A stretch of DNA of 45,112 nt from JBBKXP01 sp038251315 (GCA_038251315.1 JBBSBK010000019.1:1-45112); one strand, 5' to 3'. Shown: positions 31,946 to 41,631, numbered from the stretch's first letter. Numbers and translations: made by a program. Notes: generated from the sequence alone by a model not told the origin.

Positions 31946-32005
31946 CGCGCAAGACGATGAGCAGTGCCGATTGTGCTTTTTGGGGCCGTCACCTATAGGC
32001 CGGGC

Positions 32006-33601
32006 ATGACAAACCGCCCCGCCCTGCCCGCCGAAATTGCCCGCCGCCGGACGTTCGCGATCATCTCGCACCCCGACGCCGGGAAAACCACCCTGACCGA
32101 GAAATTCCTGCTGTTCGGTGGCGCGATCCAGATGGCCGGGCAGGTGCGCGCCAAGGGCGAGGCGCGGCGCACCCGCAGCGATTTCATGCAAATGGAAAAG
32201 GACCGTGGAATTTCCGTGTCCGCATCGGCAATGTCTTTCGATTTCAACGGCTTGCGGTTCAATCTTGTCGATACCCCCGGCCACAGTGATTTTTCCGAGG
32301 ATACCTATCGCACCTTGACCGCCGTGGATGCCGCCGTGATGGTCATCGACGGTGCAAAGGGGGTAGAAAGCCAAACCCGCAAGCTGTTCGAGGTTTGTCG
32401 CCTTCGTGATCTGCCGATCCTGACGTTCTGTAACAAGATGGACCGCGAAAGCCGCGATACATTCGCCATCATCGACGAAATTCAGGAAAATCTGGCGATC
32501 GACGTGACCCCCGCGTCTTGGCCGATCGGGACCGGACGTGAATTTATCGGCTGTTATGACCTGCTGCGCGACAGGCTGGAACTGATGGACAGGGCGGATC
32601 GCAACCGCATCGCTAGCTCGATTGAAATCAACGGGTTGAACGACCCTCTTCTTGCGAAATATGTGCCAGCAGACCTGCTGGCGACATTTCTGGAAGAGAT
32701 CGAGATGGCCCGCGCATTGCTGCCCGCCCTTGACCAAACCGCCGTCCTGCAAGGGACGATGACGCCGATCTGGTTCGGGTCTGCGATCAATTCATTCGGG
32801 GTGCGCGAGTTGATGCACGGCATCGGCACCTATGGCCCCGAACCGCAGCCACAGAAGGCCGAACCGCGCCAGATTTTGCCCGAGGAAACAACGGTGTCCG
32901 GGTTTGTATTCAAAGTTCAGGCCAACATGGACCCCAAACACCGCGACCGGGTCGCATTCGTTCGTCTTGCCTCGGGGCATTTCGAACGGGGGATGAAACT
33001 GACCCATGTGCGCAGCAAGAAGCAGATGGCGATCACCAACCCCGTGCTGTTCCTTGCTGCCGACCGCGAACTGGCCGAAGAGGCATGGGCCGGCGACATC
33101 ATCGGCATTCCTAACCACGGCCAGTTGCGCATTGGCGACACCCTGACCGAGGGCGAGGCGCTGCGCGTCACCGGCATCCCGTCATTCGCGCCGGAACTGC
33201 TGCAAACCGTACGGGCGGGCGACCCGATGAAATCCAAACATCTGGAAAAGGCACTGATGCAGTTCGCCGAAGAAGGTGCCGCCAAGGTGTTCAAGCCCAC
33301 ATTCGGGTCGGGATTCATCGTCGGCGTCGTCGGAGCTTTGCAATTCGAAGTGCTGGCTAGCCGGATCGAGCTGGAATACGGCCTGCCAGTGCGGTTCGAG
33401 CCGTCACAGTTCACCTCTGCCCGTTGGGTGAAGGGCGAAAAGCAAGCCGTTGAAAAATTTGTCAGTTCCAACAAGCAGCACATCGCCGCTGATAACGATG
33501 GCGAACTGGTTTACCTGACCCGTCTGCAATGGGACATCGACCGGGTTGGCCGCGATTACCCGGATGTCCGGCTGACCGCGACCAAGGAGATGATGGTCTA
33601 G
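32006..33601 (+). CDS. prfC: Peptide chain release factor 3
   Basis: RF3 is a GTPase that recycles RF1 and RF2 after termination. The ATG at 32006 gives 531 aa, normal for the family. The frame is open to 31964 but that part has no support. G1 is ISHPDAGKTTLTEKFL, G2 and G3 are KDRGISVSASAMSF and VDTPGHSDFSEDTYR, and G4 is FCNKMDRES. The C-terminal domains include KVQANMDPKHRDRVAFVRL and VGVVGALQFEVLASRIELEY. RIELEY and QFEVL are RF3-specific. Its TAG stop lies in a CTAG also used by the convergent OsmC gene. Confidence 0.97.
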   Translation: MTNRPALPAEIARRRTFAIISHPDAGKTTLTEKFLLFGGAIQMAGQVRAKGEARRTRSDFMQMEKDRGISVSASAMSFDFNGLRFNLVDTPGHSDFSEDTYRTLTAVDAAVMVIDGAKGVESQTRKLFEVCRLRDLPILTFCNKMDRESRDTFAIIDEIQENLAIDVTPASWPIGTGREFIGCYDLLRDRLELMDRADRNRIASSIEINGLNDPLLAKYVPADLLATFLEEIEMARALLPALDQTAVLQGTMTPIWFGSAINSFGVRELMHGIGTYGPEPQPQKAEPRQILPEETTVSGFVFKVQANMDPKHRDRVAFVRLASGHFERGMKLTHVRSKKQMAITNPVLFLAADRELAEEAWAGDIIGIPNHGQLRIGDTLTEGEALRVTGIPSFAPELLQTVRAGDPMKSKHLEKALMQFAEEGAAKVFKPTFGSGFIVGVVGALQFEVLASRIELEYGLPVRFEPSQFTSARWVKGEKQAVEKFVSSNKQHIAADNDGELVYLTRLQWDIDRVGRDYPDVRLTATKEMMV

Positions 33602-34035
33602 CCCGTTCTGACCAGTTTGGCGCTCATCGTGATTTCGGCACCCTTAAGAACTTTTGACACGGGGCAACCATCTTTAGTTTCCTGCGCGATCTTTTGAAAC
33701 GTCGCCTCGTCGATGTCGGGGCCGCTTGCCGTCACGTCCAGATGAATTCTCGTGATCGAAAATCCGTCGTCGTCGGGTTCCAGAGACACGGTAGACTTGA
33801 CCTCGATATTCGTCGCCTTCGAACCGTTTTCCTCGAATCCGGTGCTCATCGCCATCGCGTAGCAGGCGGCGTGGGCAGCGCCAATCAGTTCTTCGGGGTT
33901 GGTGCCTTTGGCACCTTCAAACCGGGTATTGAAGCCATACGGCTGGTCCGACAGCACCCCGGTTTCAGTCGAAACTTGGCCCTTGCCATCCTTCAGTCCG
34001 CCACTCCATTTTGCCGATCCGTGCTTCTTGATCAT
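33598..34035 (-). CDS. OsmC-type peroxiredoxin
   Basis: The 145-aa protein is an OsmC-family hydroperoxide reductase. Both redox cysteines are present: Cys in AAHAACYAMAMS near residue 58 and Cys in TKDGCPVSKVL near residue 124. GTNPEELIGAAHA is the family signature. It reduces organic peroxides, but which ones cannot be read here. It is cytoplasmic, with no signal peptide. It is divergent from the next + gene. Confidence 0.94.
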   Translation of the reverse strand: MIKKHGSAKWSGGLKDGKGQVSTETGVLSDQPYGFNTRFEGAKGTNPEELIGAAHAACYAMAMSTGFEENGSKATNIEVKSTVSLEPDDDGFSITRIHLDVTASGPDIDEATFQKIAQETKDGCPVSKVLKGAEITMSAKLVRTG

Positions 34036-34106
34036 TGTCTGTCCTCGATTTGAAGGTTCAAATGGGGAAACGGCCCAAGTGCCGAACCGTTCCCCGGAAA
34101 CCTCAG

Positions 34107-34712
34107 ATGCCCTTGCAGAACCGCGTTACGCCCGATGGCCGCATCGTCGTCGACCCGGCCCGTGGTACGCTGACAGGCAATCGTGGCATCCTGCACCGGG
34201 CCGACCGCTTGCCTGGCCCTGCCCTTTGGTCGCACAAGGCATGGGTGTGCTGCGAACTGCGATTCAAGTCGCAGCATCACGTCCCGATGACCGGCCGTCA
34301 CTGGACGGCCCTGTTCTTTCTGGATGAAGCCGTCGCCCTTGCGGCGGGGCACCGCCCCTGCGCCTATTGCCGCCGCGCCGATTTCCTTGCGTTTCAGGCT
34401 GCCTGGCGGCGGGCCACCGGCATGACGCAGACCGCGCCACAGATGGACGCGACGCTGCACGCTGCACGTGCGCTGCCCGGTGCGCGGCGGATGCGCCATC
34501 ACGATGCCGACGCCGCCGCATTGCCGGACGGCACATTCGTGATGGTCGGGGGCACGCCGCTTTTGCTGTGCGGCCACCATGCCCTGCCCTATACCCCGTC
34601 CGGATATGGGGCAGCGATATCACGCCCGGTCGGTGTCGTTCGGGTGCTGACCCCGCAGCCGACACTGGCCGTCCTGCGCCACGGGTACGCCCCGCGCACT
34701 GCATTGCCCTGA
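34107..34712 (+). CDS. Conserved Cys/His protein, function unknown
   Basis: The 201-aa product starts at the ATG at 34107. The frame is open from 34035, which adds 24 residues overlapping the OsmC promoter. Core segments are LTGNRGILHRADRLPGPALW, SHKAWVCCELRFKSQHHVPM and GHRPCAYCRRADFLAFQAAW, then LLCGHHALPYTPSGYGAAIS. The CAYC pair and CGHH look like a zinc-binding or HNH-like arrangement. I recall related proteins in actinobacteria and alphaproteobacteria but know no function. It precedes the RhlE-type gene by 121 bases. Confidence 0.75.
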   Translation: MPLQNRVTPDGRIVVDPARGTLTGNRGILHRADRLPGPALWSHKAWVCCELRFKSQHHVPMTGRHWTALFFLDEAVALAAGHRPCAYCRRADFLAFQAAWRRATGMTQTAPQMDATLHAARALPGARRMRHHDADAAALPDGTFVMVGGTPLLLCGHHALPYTPSGYGAAISRPVGVVRVLTPQPTLAVLRHGYAPRTALP

Positions 34713-34833
34713 CATCCTTGACCTTTCGCGCCAACCGGCCTAAAGCCGCAGCCAAGTCGAACGCCCTGACAATCCGGTCGGGCGGGCCGCGCGATCTTGC
34801 GGCCATCATGCGCCGCAACATCGAAAGGGCCAC

Positions 34834-36330
34834 ATGACCAAATTTACTGACCTGAACCTCGACCCGAAGGTTCTCAAAGCCATCGGCGACTCCGGTTACG
34901 AAAACCCGACGCCGATTCAGGCGGGCGCGATTCCGTCGGCACTTGAAGGGCGCGACGTGCTGGGCATTGCGCAGACCGGCACCGGCAAGACGGCAGCTTT
35001 CGTGATGCCGATGATCACCCTGCTCGGGCGCGGGCGGGCGCGGGCGCGGATGCCGCGCTCGCTCGTCTTGTGCCCGACCCGCGAATTGGCCGCCCAAGTG
35101 GCCGAGAATTTCGACACCTATGCCAAATATACCAAGCTGACCAAGGCCCTGCTGATCGGCGGCGTCAGTTTCAAGGATCAGGACCGGCTGATCGACAAGG
35201 GCGTCGACGTGCTGATCGCGACGCCGGGCCGCATGCTCGACCATTTCGAACGCGGCAAACTGATCCTGTCGGACGTCAAGATCATGGTGGTGGACGAGGC
35301 TGACCGGATGCTCGACATGGGGTTCATTCCCGATATCGAGCGGATCTTTGGCCTGATCCCGCCGCTGACCCGGCAGACCTTGTTTTTCAGTGCCACGATG
35401 GCCCCCGAAATTGCCCGGATCACCAACACATTCCTGTCCAACCCGGTCAGGGTCGAGGTGGCGCGGGCGGCCACGACGGGCGAGAACATCAAGCAGGGCG
35501 TCATCATGTTCCGCGGTTCGCGCAAGGATGCCGAACCGGGCGAAAAGCGCGATCTGCTGCGGGCGATCATCGCCAGCGAGGGTGCCGCCTGCACCAACGC
35601 GATCATCTTTTGCAACCGCAAATCGGATGTGGACATTGTCGCCAAATCGCTGAAAAAGCACGGGCTGAACGCCGAACCGATCCACGGCGATCTGGACCAG
35701 AGCCAGCGCACGCGCACCCTTGACGGGTTCCGCGACGGGTCGATCCGGTTTCTGGTGGCCTCCGACGTGGCTGCCCGCGGGCTGGACATTCCGGCGGTCA
35801 GCCATGTGCTGAACTTCGACGTGCCAAGCCATGCCGAGGATTACGTTCACCGGATCGGCCGCACCGGCCGCGCGGGTCTCAAAGGCGCGACGATCATGAT
35901 CTGCACGCCGCGCGATGCAAAGTATTTCGAAGCCGTGGAAAAGCTTGTCCAGGCTGAAATTCCGCGTCTGCCCAATCCCATGGGTGACGCGCCTGCCCAG
36001 ACTGCTGAAGCCGCCCCCGAAACCACTACCGACGCGAAACCGCAAGGCCGGAGCCGGTCGCGCAGTCGCAGGCCCAGCTCTGCCGATCAGACTGATCCTT
36101 CCAATCAGCTCAGCCCTGCCAAAACCGAGGCACCGCATTCCGAACCGCAAGGCGAACGGCAACGCCGGACGCAGACCAAACCGCAACCTGCGTCGAAATC
36201 GAAACCCGCCACCCCACCACGTGACGAGCGTTCCAAAAGCAACCAGAACCGGCCGGACCGCGTCGTCGGCCTTGGCGACGATACCCCCGGATTTCTGGCG
36301 AAAAGTTTCGATGAACGGCGGTCGGATTAA
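34834..36330 (+). CDS. DEAD-box RNA helicase, RhlE type
   Basis: The 498-aa ATP-dependent RNA helicase acts in ribosome assembly or RNA decay. The Q motif is GYENPTPIQAGAIP. Motif I is AQTGTGKTAAF, Ia PTRELAAQ, II VVDEADRMLDMGF (DEAD), III SAT, IV IIFCNRKSDVDIV, V ASDVAARGLDI and VI HRIGRTGRAG. About 385-498 is a low-complexity tail rich in Arg, Ser, Pro and Gln, for RNA contact. GAAAGG precedes the ATG. The gene end overlaps the next gene's start by 20 bases in another frame. RNase J is encoded just beyond on the other strand. Confidence 0.95.
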   Translation: MTKFTDLNLDPKVLKAIGDSGYENPTPIQAGAIPSALEGRDVLGIAQTGTGKTAAFVMPMITLLGRGRARARMPRSLVLCPTRELAAQVAENFDTYAKYTKLTKALLIGGVSFKDQDRLIDKGVDVLIATPGRMLDHFERGKLILSDVKIMVVDEADRMLDMGFIPDIERIFGLIPPLTRQTLFFSATMAPEIARITNTFLSNPVRVEVARAATTGENIKQGVIMFRGSRKDAEPGEKRDLLRAIIASEGAACTNAIIFCNRKSDVDIVAKSLKKHGLNAEPIHGDLDQSQRTRTLDGFRDGSIRFLVASDVAARGLDIPAVSHVLNFDVPSHAEDYVHRIGRTGRAGLKGATIMICTPRDAKYFEAVEKLVQAEIPRLPNPMGDAPAQTAEAAPETTTDAKPQGRSRSRSRRPSSADQTDPSNQLSPAKTEAPHSEPQGERQRRTQTKPQPASKSKPATPPRDERSKSNQNRPDRVVGLGDDTPGFLAKSFDERRSD

Positions 36331-36955
36331 CCCCCTCTGGGCTTTGCTGGCCGCCTTGATTGCCGGGGCGGCGCAGGCTGATCCTTGCGCAGTGCGGGTC
36401 AATGCACAAGATGTGGTGATCGACCCGGCTTCCTATGTCACGGCAACGCCGACCCGGCGGGAACGCGTCATGGCGTGGCCCGCCGCGAGGCTTGATCGCT
36501 TGCGCGGTACAACTCCCACCTGTCCCAGCGATGTGGCGCTGGCCTTTGTCGGGCAACTGTCGAACCTGCCTGACACCGAGGGCTTCTGTTTGCAATCGGG
36601 CGATGCCGACAGTGGCTATCTGCTGTTGCCGGGCACGCGCAACTTTCGCGGTCGTTGCACACAGACAACCTGCGAGCGGGTGAACGAAGCCTCGGGCGAT
36701 GTCGCCGCACTCAGCCTGAAAATCGCGGACGTGATTGCGGGACCACCTGCACCGGATCTGTCGACCCTCGCCCATGCCTCGGGCGCATTGTTGTTGTCGG
36801 GGCCCCGCGCCGTCGTGCGCACCAGCCTGCAGGCGGCGGCGGGCAGCGCGCTTAGCGCGGCGCTGGCCTCGCCCCCGGCGCTCGCCGCCTCGGCGCTGAC
36901 GGTGATCGGCGTCGGCAGCGCAGTCTATGTCTGTTCGGCGAACCCGGAAAACTGA
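36311..36955 (+). CDS. Small exported protein, function unknown
   Basis: The frame is open from 35915, but everything before 36311 runs across the helicase gene. The ATG at 36311 begins a clear signal peptide (MNGGRINPLWALLAALIAGA then AQA and mature DPCAV). The 214-aa product is periplasmic with six Cys in the mature part (DPCAV, TPTCPS, GFCLQ, GRCTQTTCERV, VYVCS). A hydrophobic segment lies near the end (about 178-205, SAALASPPALAASALTVIGV), which might anchor it. I recognise no family. It overlaps the helicase gene by 20 bases. Confidence 0.75.
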   Translation: MNGGRINPLWALLAALIAGAAQADPCAVRVNAQDVVIDPASYVTATPTRRERVMAWPAARLDRLRGTTPTCPSDVALAFVGQLSNLPDTEGFCLQSGDADSGYLLLPGTRNFRGRCTQTTCERVNEASGDVAALSLKIADVIAGPPAPDLSTLAHASGALLLSGPRAVVRTSLQAAAGSALSAALASPPALAASALTVIGVGSAVYVCSANPEN

Positions 36956-36960
36956 CTGTC

Positions 36961-36979
36961 GGGGCGCACTAAGCGCCCC
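36961..36979. terminator. Hairpin between convergent genes
   Basis: GGGGCGC (36961-36967) and GCGCCCC (36973-36979) pair around a 5-base loop in the 27-base gap between the exported-protein gene and RNase J. No T run follows on either strand. It is probably a two-way terminator of the hairpin-only kind. Confidence 0.55.
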
Positions 36980-36982
36980 GGT

Positions 36983-38665
36983 TCAGTTCAGGCGCGACAC
37001 CACAACCGTCACTTCGGCTTTTTTGCCGACTTCGCTTTGTGTGACCTGCCGCACGATCTTGGTCAATTCCTTGTCCAGCCGTTCCTCGTCGCGCAGGGTC
37101 TTGTCGTCGGCGCGGTTCAGATACTGGCCCAGATCGGCCTCGAGAACATCTACCAATGGCACCTTGGACCGGCCCACCTCGGCCAGCCCCATGACTTCGC
37201 ACCAAGGATCGCCGAGCGGTTCATCGTTTTCGTCGATGATGAGGGTCACGATCACATGGCCGTTCAGCGCCATCCGGATACGGTCGCGCACGACACCGTC
37301 CATCGCGCCCACCTCGACCGTGCCGTCCAGATAGGTGCGGCCGGTGTCGATGTATTCGGCAACCTTGGGGGCGGTGCCGCCAAGGTCGATCATCATGCCG
37401 TTGACGACGACCATGCTGCGCAGACCCGACGCTTCGCCCAGTTTTGCGTGTTCGCGCAGGTGCCGGTGTTCGCCGTGCATCGGGATCAGGAACTGCGGTT
37501 TGACGATCTGGTGCATCGTCGCAAGGTCCGGCCGGTTGGCGTGGCCACTGACATGATAGCGCCCGGCGTCATCGTCGACGATGTCGACGCCCTTCTCCGA
37601 GAGCAGGTTCATGATGCGGATCACGCCGCGTTCGTTGCCCGGAATGGTTTTCGAGCTGAACAGGAACGTGTCGCCCTCTTTCAATGTAATCCCAAGATAG
37701 CTGCCGTTGGCCAGTTGCGCCGAGGCGGCACGGCGTTCGCCCTGCGATCCCGTCACCAGCAGCATGACCTTGCCGCGCGGCATGCTCGTCACATCCTCGG
37801 GCGGGATCGTCGCGGGAAAGTCGGTCAGGATCCCGACCTCTTGTGCTGCATCGACCATCCGGCGCATCGCCCGACCCAGCAGGCAGATCGACCGCCCGGC
37901 CTTTTGCGCCGCCACGGCGAGGGTTTTCAGGCGGGCGATATTGCTGGCGAAGGTCGTCGCCACGACCATGCCGGCCGCGTCCTTCATCAGCTTTTCGATC
38001 TCCGGCCCGATGGTCAGTTCCGACCGGCCCGGCAGCGGCGAGAACACGTTGGTCGAATCGCAGATCAATGCCAGAACGCCGTCCTTCGACACCGATTCCC
38101 ACAATTCGCGGTCAAACGGATCGCCGACGCCCGGCGTCACGTCGATCTTGAAATCGCCGGTATGGATCAGCCGCCCCTCGGGGCTGTCGATCACCAGACC
38201 CGCGCTTTCGGGGATCGAATGGCTGATCGGCAGGAACCCGATGCTGAACGGCCCGGCCTTGATCGTTTCCGGCCAGACACTGACCGTCTTGACCACCTTG
38301 TCGGGCAGGCCCTGATCCGCCAGCTTGCGGCGGGCGATGTTGGCGGTAAAAGCGCGGGCATAGACCGGTGCGCCAAGGCGTTCCCAGAAATGACCGATGG
38401 CCCCGACATGGTCCTCGTGGGCATGGGTGATGAAAATGCCCTCGATCTGCGCCTTGCGCGCGACCAGCCATGAAATGTCGGGCATGATCAGGTCGACCCC
38501 CGGCGTCGTGTCCATATCGGGAAAGGTCACGCCCAGATCGACGACGATCAGCCGTTCGGCCCCCGGTCTGCCGTAGCCATAGATATAGGCGTTCATCCCG
38601 ATCTCGCCGGCGCCGCCAAGTGGCAGATAGATCAGACGGTCGGCGGCCTTTTTGGCGCTGCTCAT
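36983..38665 (-). CDS. rnj: Ribonuclease J
   Basis: RNase J is a beta-CASP metallo-beta-lactamase nuclease with 5'-exonuclease and endonuclease activity on RNA, replacing or assisting RNase E. The 560-aa product has LPLGGAGEIGMNAYIYGYG at the start and the metal site HAHEDHVGAIG (H81, H83, D85, H86), then LIHTGDFKID. The beta-CASP region (about 200-420) includes ICDSTNVFSPLPGRSE, VTGSQGERRAA and HVSGHANRPDL. The C-terminal domain ends in RLN. The ATG overlaps the coaX stop. Confidence 0.96.
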   Translation of the reverse strand: MSSAKKAADRLIYLPLGGAGEIGMNAYIYGYGRPGAERLIVVDLGVTFPDMDTTPGVDLIMPDISWLVARKAQIEGIFITHAHEDHVGAIGHFWERLGAPVYARAFTANIARRKLADQGLPDKVVKTVSVWPETIKAGPFSIGFLPISHSIPESAGLVIDSPEGRLIHTGDFKIDVTPGVGDPFDRELWESVSKDGVLALICDSTNVFSPLPGRSELTIGPEIEKLMKDAAGMVVATTFASNIARLKTLAVAAQKAGRSICLLGRAMRRMVDAAQEVGILTDFPATIPPEDVTSMPRGKVMLLVTGSQGERRAASAQLANGSYLGITLKEGDTFLFSSKTIPGNERGVIRIMNLLSEKGVDIVDDDAGRYHVSGHANRPDLATMHQIVKPQFLIPMHGEHRHLREHAKLGEASGLRSMVVVNGMMIDLGGTAPKVAEYIDTGRTYLDGTVEVGAMDGVVRDRIRMALNGHVIVTLIIDENDEPLGDPWCEVMGLAEVGRSKVPLVDVLEADLGQYLNRADDKTLRDEERLDKELTKIVRQVTQSEVGKKAEVTVVVSRLN

Positions 38666-39435
38666 GGGTTATCCTTGTTGAATTGGTGGATGACGGTCAG
38701 GCCGTGCATCGTCAGATCGTCTTCGACCACGTCGAACAGCACATCGCCTTGGGCGAACAGGGATGCAAGCTCCCCGGTGCCGATTATCCGCATCGGCCGC
38801 TCCCTTTCGCCGATGATGCGGTCGCACATGCCGCGCACAAGCCCGACATATCCCCAGAAGATGCCCGACTGCATGCAATCGACTGTATTCGTGCCGATCA
38901 CCGCCTGCGGCTTGGTCACATCGACATGCGGCAGCGCCGCGGCGGCGGCGTGCAAGGCTTCAAGGCTGGTGTTCACCCCCGGGGCGATTGCGCCGCCGAC
39001 ATAGGCGCCGTCATCATCGACCACGTCGAAGGTCGTCGCGGTGCCGAAATCGACGACGATCAGATTGCCGCCGTGCCGGTCAAACGCCCCAGCCGTATTG
39101 ACCAGCCGGTCGGGGCCGACGGCGGTGCCTGCATCGACGCGGGGGGCGACGGGCAGTTTGCATTCGGGTTTGCCCACCACGATCGGGCGGCAGTTGTAAT
39201 ACCGATCGGCCAGAACCCGCAGATTGAACACGACGCGCGGCACGGTGGACGAAATGATGACCTCGTCGATGACAACATCCACCTTACGGGCGTGCATCAG
39301 GGTCGACAGCCAGACGAAATACTGGTCTGCCGTACGCTGCCATTCGGTGCTGGTGCGCCATGTGCCGATGAAAGCGGTGCCGTCCCAGACCGAAAACACG
39401 GTGTTCGTATTACCGCAGTCGATGGCCAAAAGCAT
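38662..39435 (-). CDS. coaX: Type III pantothenate kinase
   Basis: CoaX phosphorylates pantothenate in coenzyme A synthesis and belongs to the ASKHA fold. The 257-aa protein has the phosphate loop LLAIDCGNTNTVFSVWDG, VGPDRLVNTAGAFDRHG, LIVVDFGTATTFDVVDDDGA with the catalytic Asp, and GGAIAPGVNTSLEALHAAAA. AAGGGA precedes the ATG. It lies 11 bases after birA, so birA-coaX-rnj continue the minus transcription from the nuo genes. Confidence 0.95.
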   Translation of the reverse strand: MLLAIDCGNTNTVFSVWDGTAFIGTWRTSTEWQRTADQYFVWLSTLMHARKVDVVIDEVIISSTVPRVVFNLRVLADRYYNCRPIVVGKPECKLPVAPRVDAGTAVGPDRLVNTAGAFDRHGGNLIVVDFGTATTFDVVDDDGAYVGGAIAPGVNTSLEALHAAAAALPHVDVTKPQAVIGTNTVDCMQSGIFWGYVGLVRGMCDRIIGERERPMRIIGTGELASLFAQGDVLFDVVEDDLTMHGLTVIHQFNKDNP

Positions 39436-39446
39436 CGCGTAATCCC

Positions 39447-40205
39447 TTAGAAATAGACATCAGCGGCGGGGATCACTTGCGGCCCCCGCCCGGTGATGAG
39501 CACCAGATTACCGTTGTCGTCGATGGTGTCAAAGATGCCTGTGACACTGTCCTTGCCGGTTCTGGCGGTGATCGTCTCACCCAGACGGGCGGCATGGCGC
39601 AGCCAGTCTTCGCGGATCCGCGCGAAGCCCAATGCTTTCAACTTGCCCTCTTGCGTCGCAAAGTTGCTCGCCAGCACGGCCAAAAACACATCCGCCGCCA
39701 CCGTCTCGCCGCCCTCGCCCGTCAGGCTGACCGGAGCAAATTGCGCGTCGATGCCTTTGGGGGCGTGGCGCAGGTTGACGCCAACGCCGACCGACAACCA
39801 ATCGACAAACGGGCCAGCACCGCTGGATTCCAGCAGGATGCCCGCCACCTTGCCGCCGTTCAGCAGCACATCGTTGGGCCATTTCTGCGCCAGTTTGGTG
39901 CGGTCGATGTAGATCGCCAGCGTTTCGAACAGGGCATTGGCGGCCATGAATGACCGCTTGGCCGCCTCGGCCGGGGTCGCGTCGGGCCGATAGATCAACG
40001 TCGCCGCCAGATTGCCTGCGGGGTGTTCCCACGCACGACCCCGCCGTCCACGTGCCGCCGTCTGCCGTTTTGCCATGATCCACGTCGGACGAACCAGCAG
40101 AGGCAGTCGCCGCGCCGCCTCGGCCATCGTGGAATCGACGTCGTCCAGAATCAGGCAGTCATAGCCCTCGGGCCAGAACGCCCCGGCTGTCGGATCAGTT
40201 GACAA
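39447..40205 (-). CDS. birA: Biotin-[acetyl-CoA carboxylase] ligase
   Basis: This enzyme attaches biotin to the carboxyl-carrier protein. The 252-aa form lacks the DNA-binding domain of E. coli BirA. Ligase motifs are DDVDSTMAEAARRL, KRQTAARGRRGRAWEHPAGN (biotin and AMP site), QKWPNDVLLNGGKVAGILLE and LSVGVGVNLRHAP. It starts at a TTG at 40205 (STDPTAGAF after the Met), inside the nuoN stop region. No ATG or GTG precedes the first motif. This overlap couples it to nuoN. Confidence 0.94.
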   Translation of the reverse strand: MSTDPTAGAFWPEGYDCLILDDVDSTMAEAARRLPLLVRPTWIMAKRQTAARGRRGRAWEHPAGNLAATLIYRPDATPAEAAKRSFMAANALFETLAIYIDRTKLAQKWPNDVLLNGGKVAGILLESSGAGPFVDWLSVGVGVNLRHAPKGIDAQFAPVSLTGEGGETVAADVFLAVLASNFATQEGKLKALGFARIREDWLRHAARLGETITARTGKDSVTGIFDTIDDNGNLVLITGRGPQVIPAADVYF

Positions 40206-41631
40206 GCGTGGCCGCCGCCGCTGCGGCGATGGGTTCGATGCCGAACAGGTTCACGACGCCGACCACCATGACAAGGGCCGATGCCATCAGCACGCCCCAA
40301 AGCACCGGGGTCATATGACCGTCAAGCGCTTCGGATTCTTCGCCGAAATACATGTAGTAGACGATCCGCAGGTAATAGAACGCCCCGATCACAGATGCGA
40401 CGACACCCGCAACCGCCAACCAACCAAGTCCCGCATCATAAGCGGCGCGCAGCACGTAGAACTTACCGAAAAAGCCTACCATCGGCGGCACTCCAGCAAG
40501 GCTGAACATCAACACCAGCAGCGCCAGTGCCCGCAACGGTTCGCGTTTTGCGTATTGATTCAACGACGCAATCTCGGTCACCGGGCGGCCATCTTTTTCC
40601 ATCCCGAGGATGAACGCAAAGGTGCCAAGGTTCATCGTCACGTAGATCGCCATGTAGATCAGCATCGCCTGCACGCCGAACGCGGTGCCCGCCGCCAACC
40701 CCATCAGGGCAAAGCCCATATGCGCGATCGACGAATAGGCCATCAGCCGCTTGATGTTGGTCTGCCCGATCGCCGCGACACCCCCAAGGAACATCGACAC
40801 GACCGACAAGAACGCCACGATCTGCTGCCATTCGCCGACGATCCCACCGAAGGCGTCGAACACCACGCGGGCAAACAGGGCCATCGCGGCGACCTTGGGG
40901 GCGGTTGCAAGGAATGCGGTAACGGGCGTCGGTGCGCCCTCATAGACGTCGGGCGTCCACATGTGGAACGGTGCCGCGCTGACCTTGAAGGCGAAACCGG
41001 CGAGGAGGAACACGAGGCCGAACAGCAGCCCCAGAGATACGTCCTGCGACACCGATGCGACGATACCACTGAACAGCGTCGTTCCGGCGAAACCGTAAAC
41101 CAGCGATGCACCATACAGCAGCATGCCGGACGACAGCGCCCCAAGGACGAAATATTTCAGCCCCGCCTCGGTCGATTTGACCGAGTCCCGGCGCATCGAC
41201 GCGACTACGTACAGTGCCAGCGATTGCAGTTCGAGGCCCATGTACAGCGCCATCAGGTCGCCCGCCGACACCATCACCATCATGCCGACCACAGCCAGCG
41301 CGATGAGAATCGGGTATTCGAACCGCGCCAGGCCGCGCCGCGCCATATAGGCGTCGCACATCACCAGCACGACGGCAGCCGAGAGCAGAATCACCACCTT
41401 GGAGAACCGTGCAAACCCGTCGTCGATGAACATGCCACCGAACGCTTCGCTGGTACCGCTGCCGTTGACACCGATCCACGCAGCCAAAAGGACGAAAACG
41501 CCGCCAGTGATCCAGTTCAGCAGCGACGCACTCGCGTCCTTGTTGGTATAGACCGCGCCCAGCAGGGCGATCATCGCATAGATGGCCAGCAGGACTTCTG
41601 GCAGGGCGGTCTGGATATCGGCGGATATCAT
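40195..41631 (-). CDS. nuoN: NADH-quinone oxidoreductase subunit N
   Basis: NuoN is one of three antiporter-like proton-pumping subunits of complex I. The 478-aa protein has about 14 helices. The proton-path residues lie in YMGLELQSLALYVVAS (Glu and Leu-rich helix), KVSAAPFHMWTPDVYEGAPT (Lys) and SIAHMGFALMGLAAG. AAGGAGG stands 8 bases before the ATG. It is the last nuo gene, with birA overlapping its end. Confidence 0.96.
   Translation of the reverse strand: MISADIQTALPEVLLAIYAMIALLGAVYTNKDASASLLNWITGGVFVLLAAWIGVNGSGTSEAFGGMFIDDGFARFSKVVILLSAAVVLVMCDAYMARRGLARFEYPILIALAVVGMMVMVSAGDLMALYMGLELQSLALYVVASMRRDSVKSTEAGLKYFVLGALSSGMLLYGASLVYGFAGTTLFSGIVASVSQDVSLGLLFGLVFLLAGFAFKVSAAPFHMWTPDVYEGAPTPVTAFLATAPKVAAMALFARVVFDAFGGIVGEWQQIVAFLSVVSMFLGGVAAIGQTNIKRLMAYSSIAHMGFALMGLAAGTAFGVQAMLIYMAIYVTMNLGTFAFILGMEKDGRPVTEIASLNQYAKREPLRALALLVLMFSLAGVPPMVGFFGKFYVLRAAYDAGLGWLAVAGVVASVIGAFYYLRIVYYMYFGEESEALDGHMTPVLWGVLMASALVMVVGVVNLFGIEPIAAAAAATLVN

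Noticed and set aside
35915..36310. Upstream extension of the exported-protein frame
   Set aside because: It lies inside the helicase gene and would bury the signal peptide that begins at 36311.
34264..36402. 712-codon open frame on the minus strand
   Set aside because: It is antisense to the RhlE-type helicase. Arg/Ala/Gly-rich shadow of a GC-rich gene.
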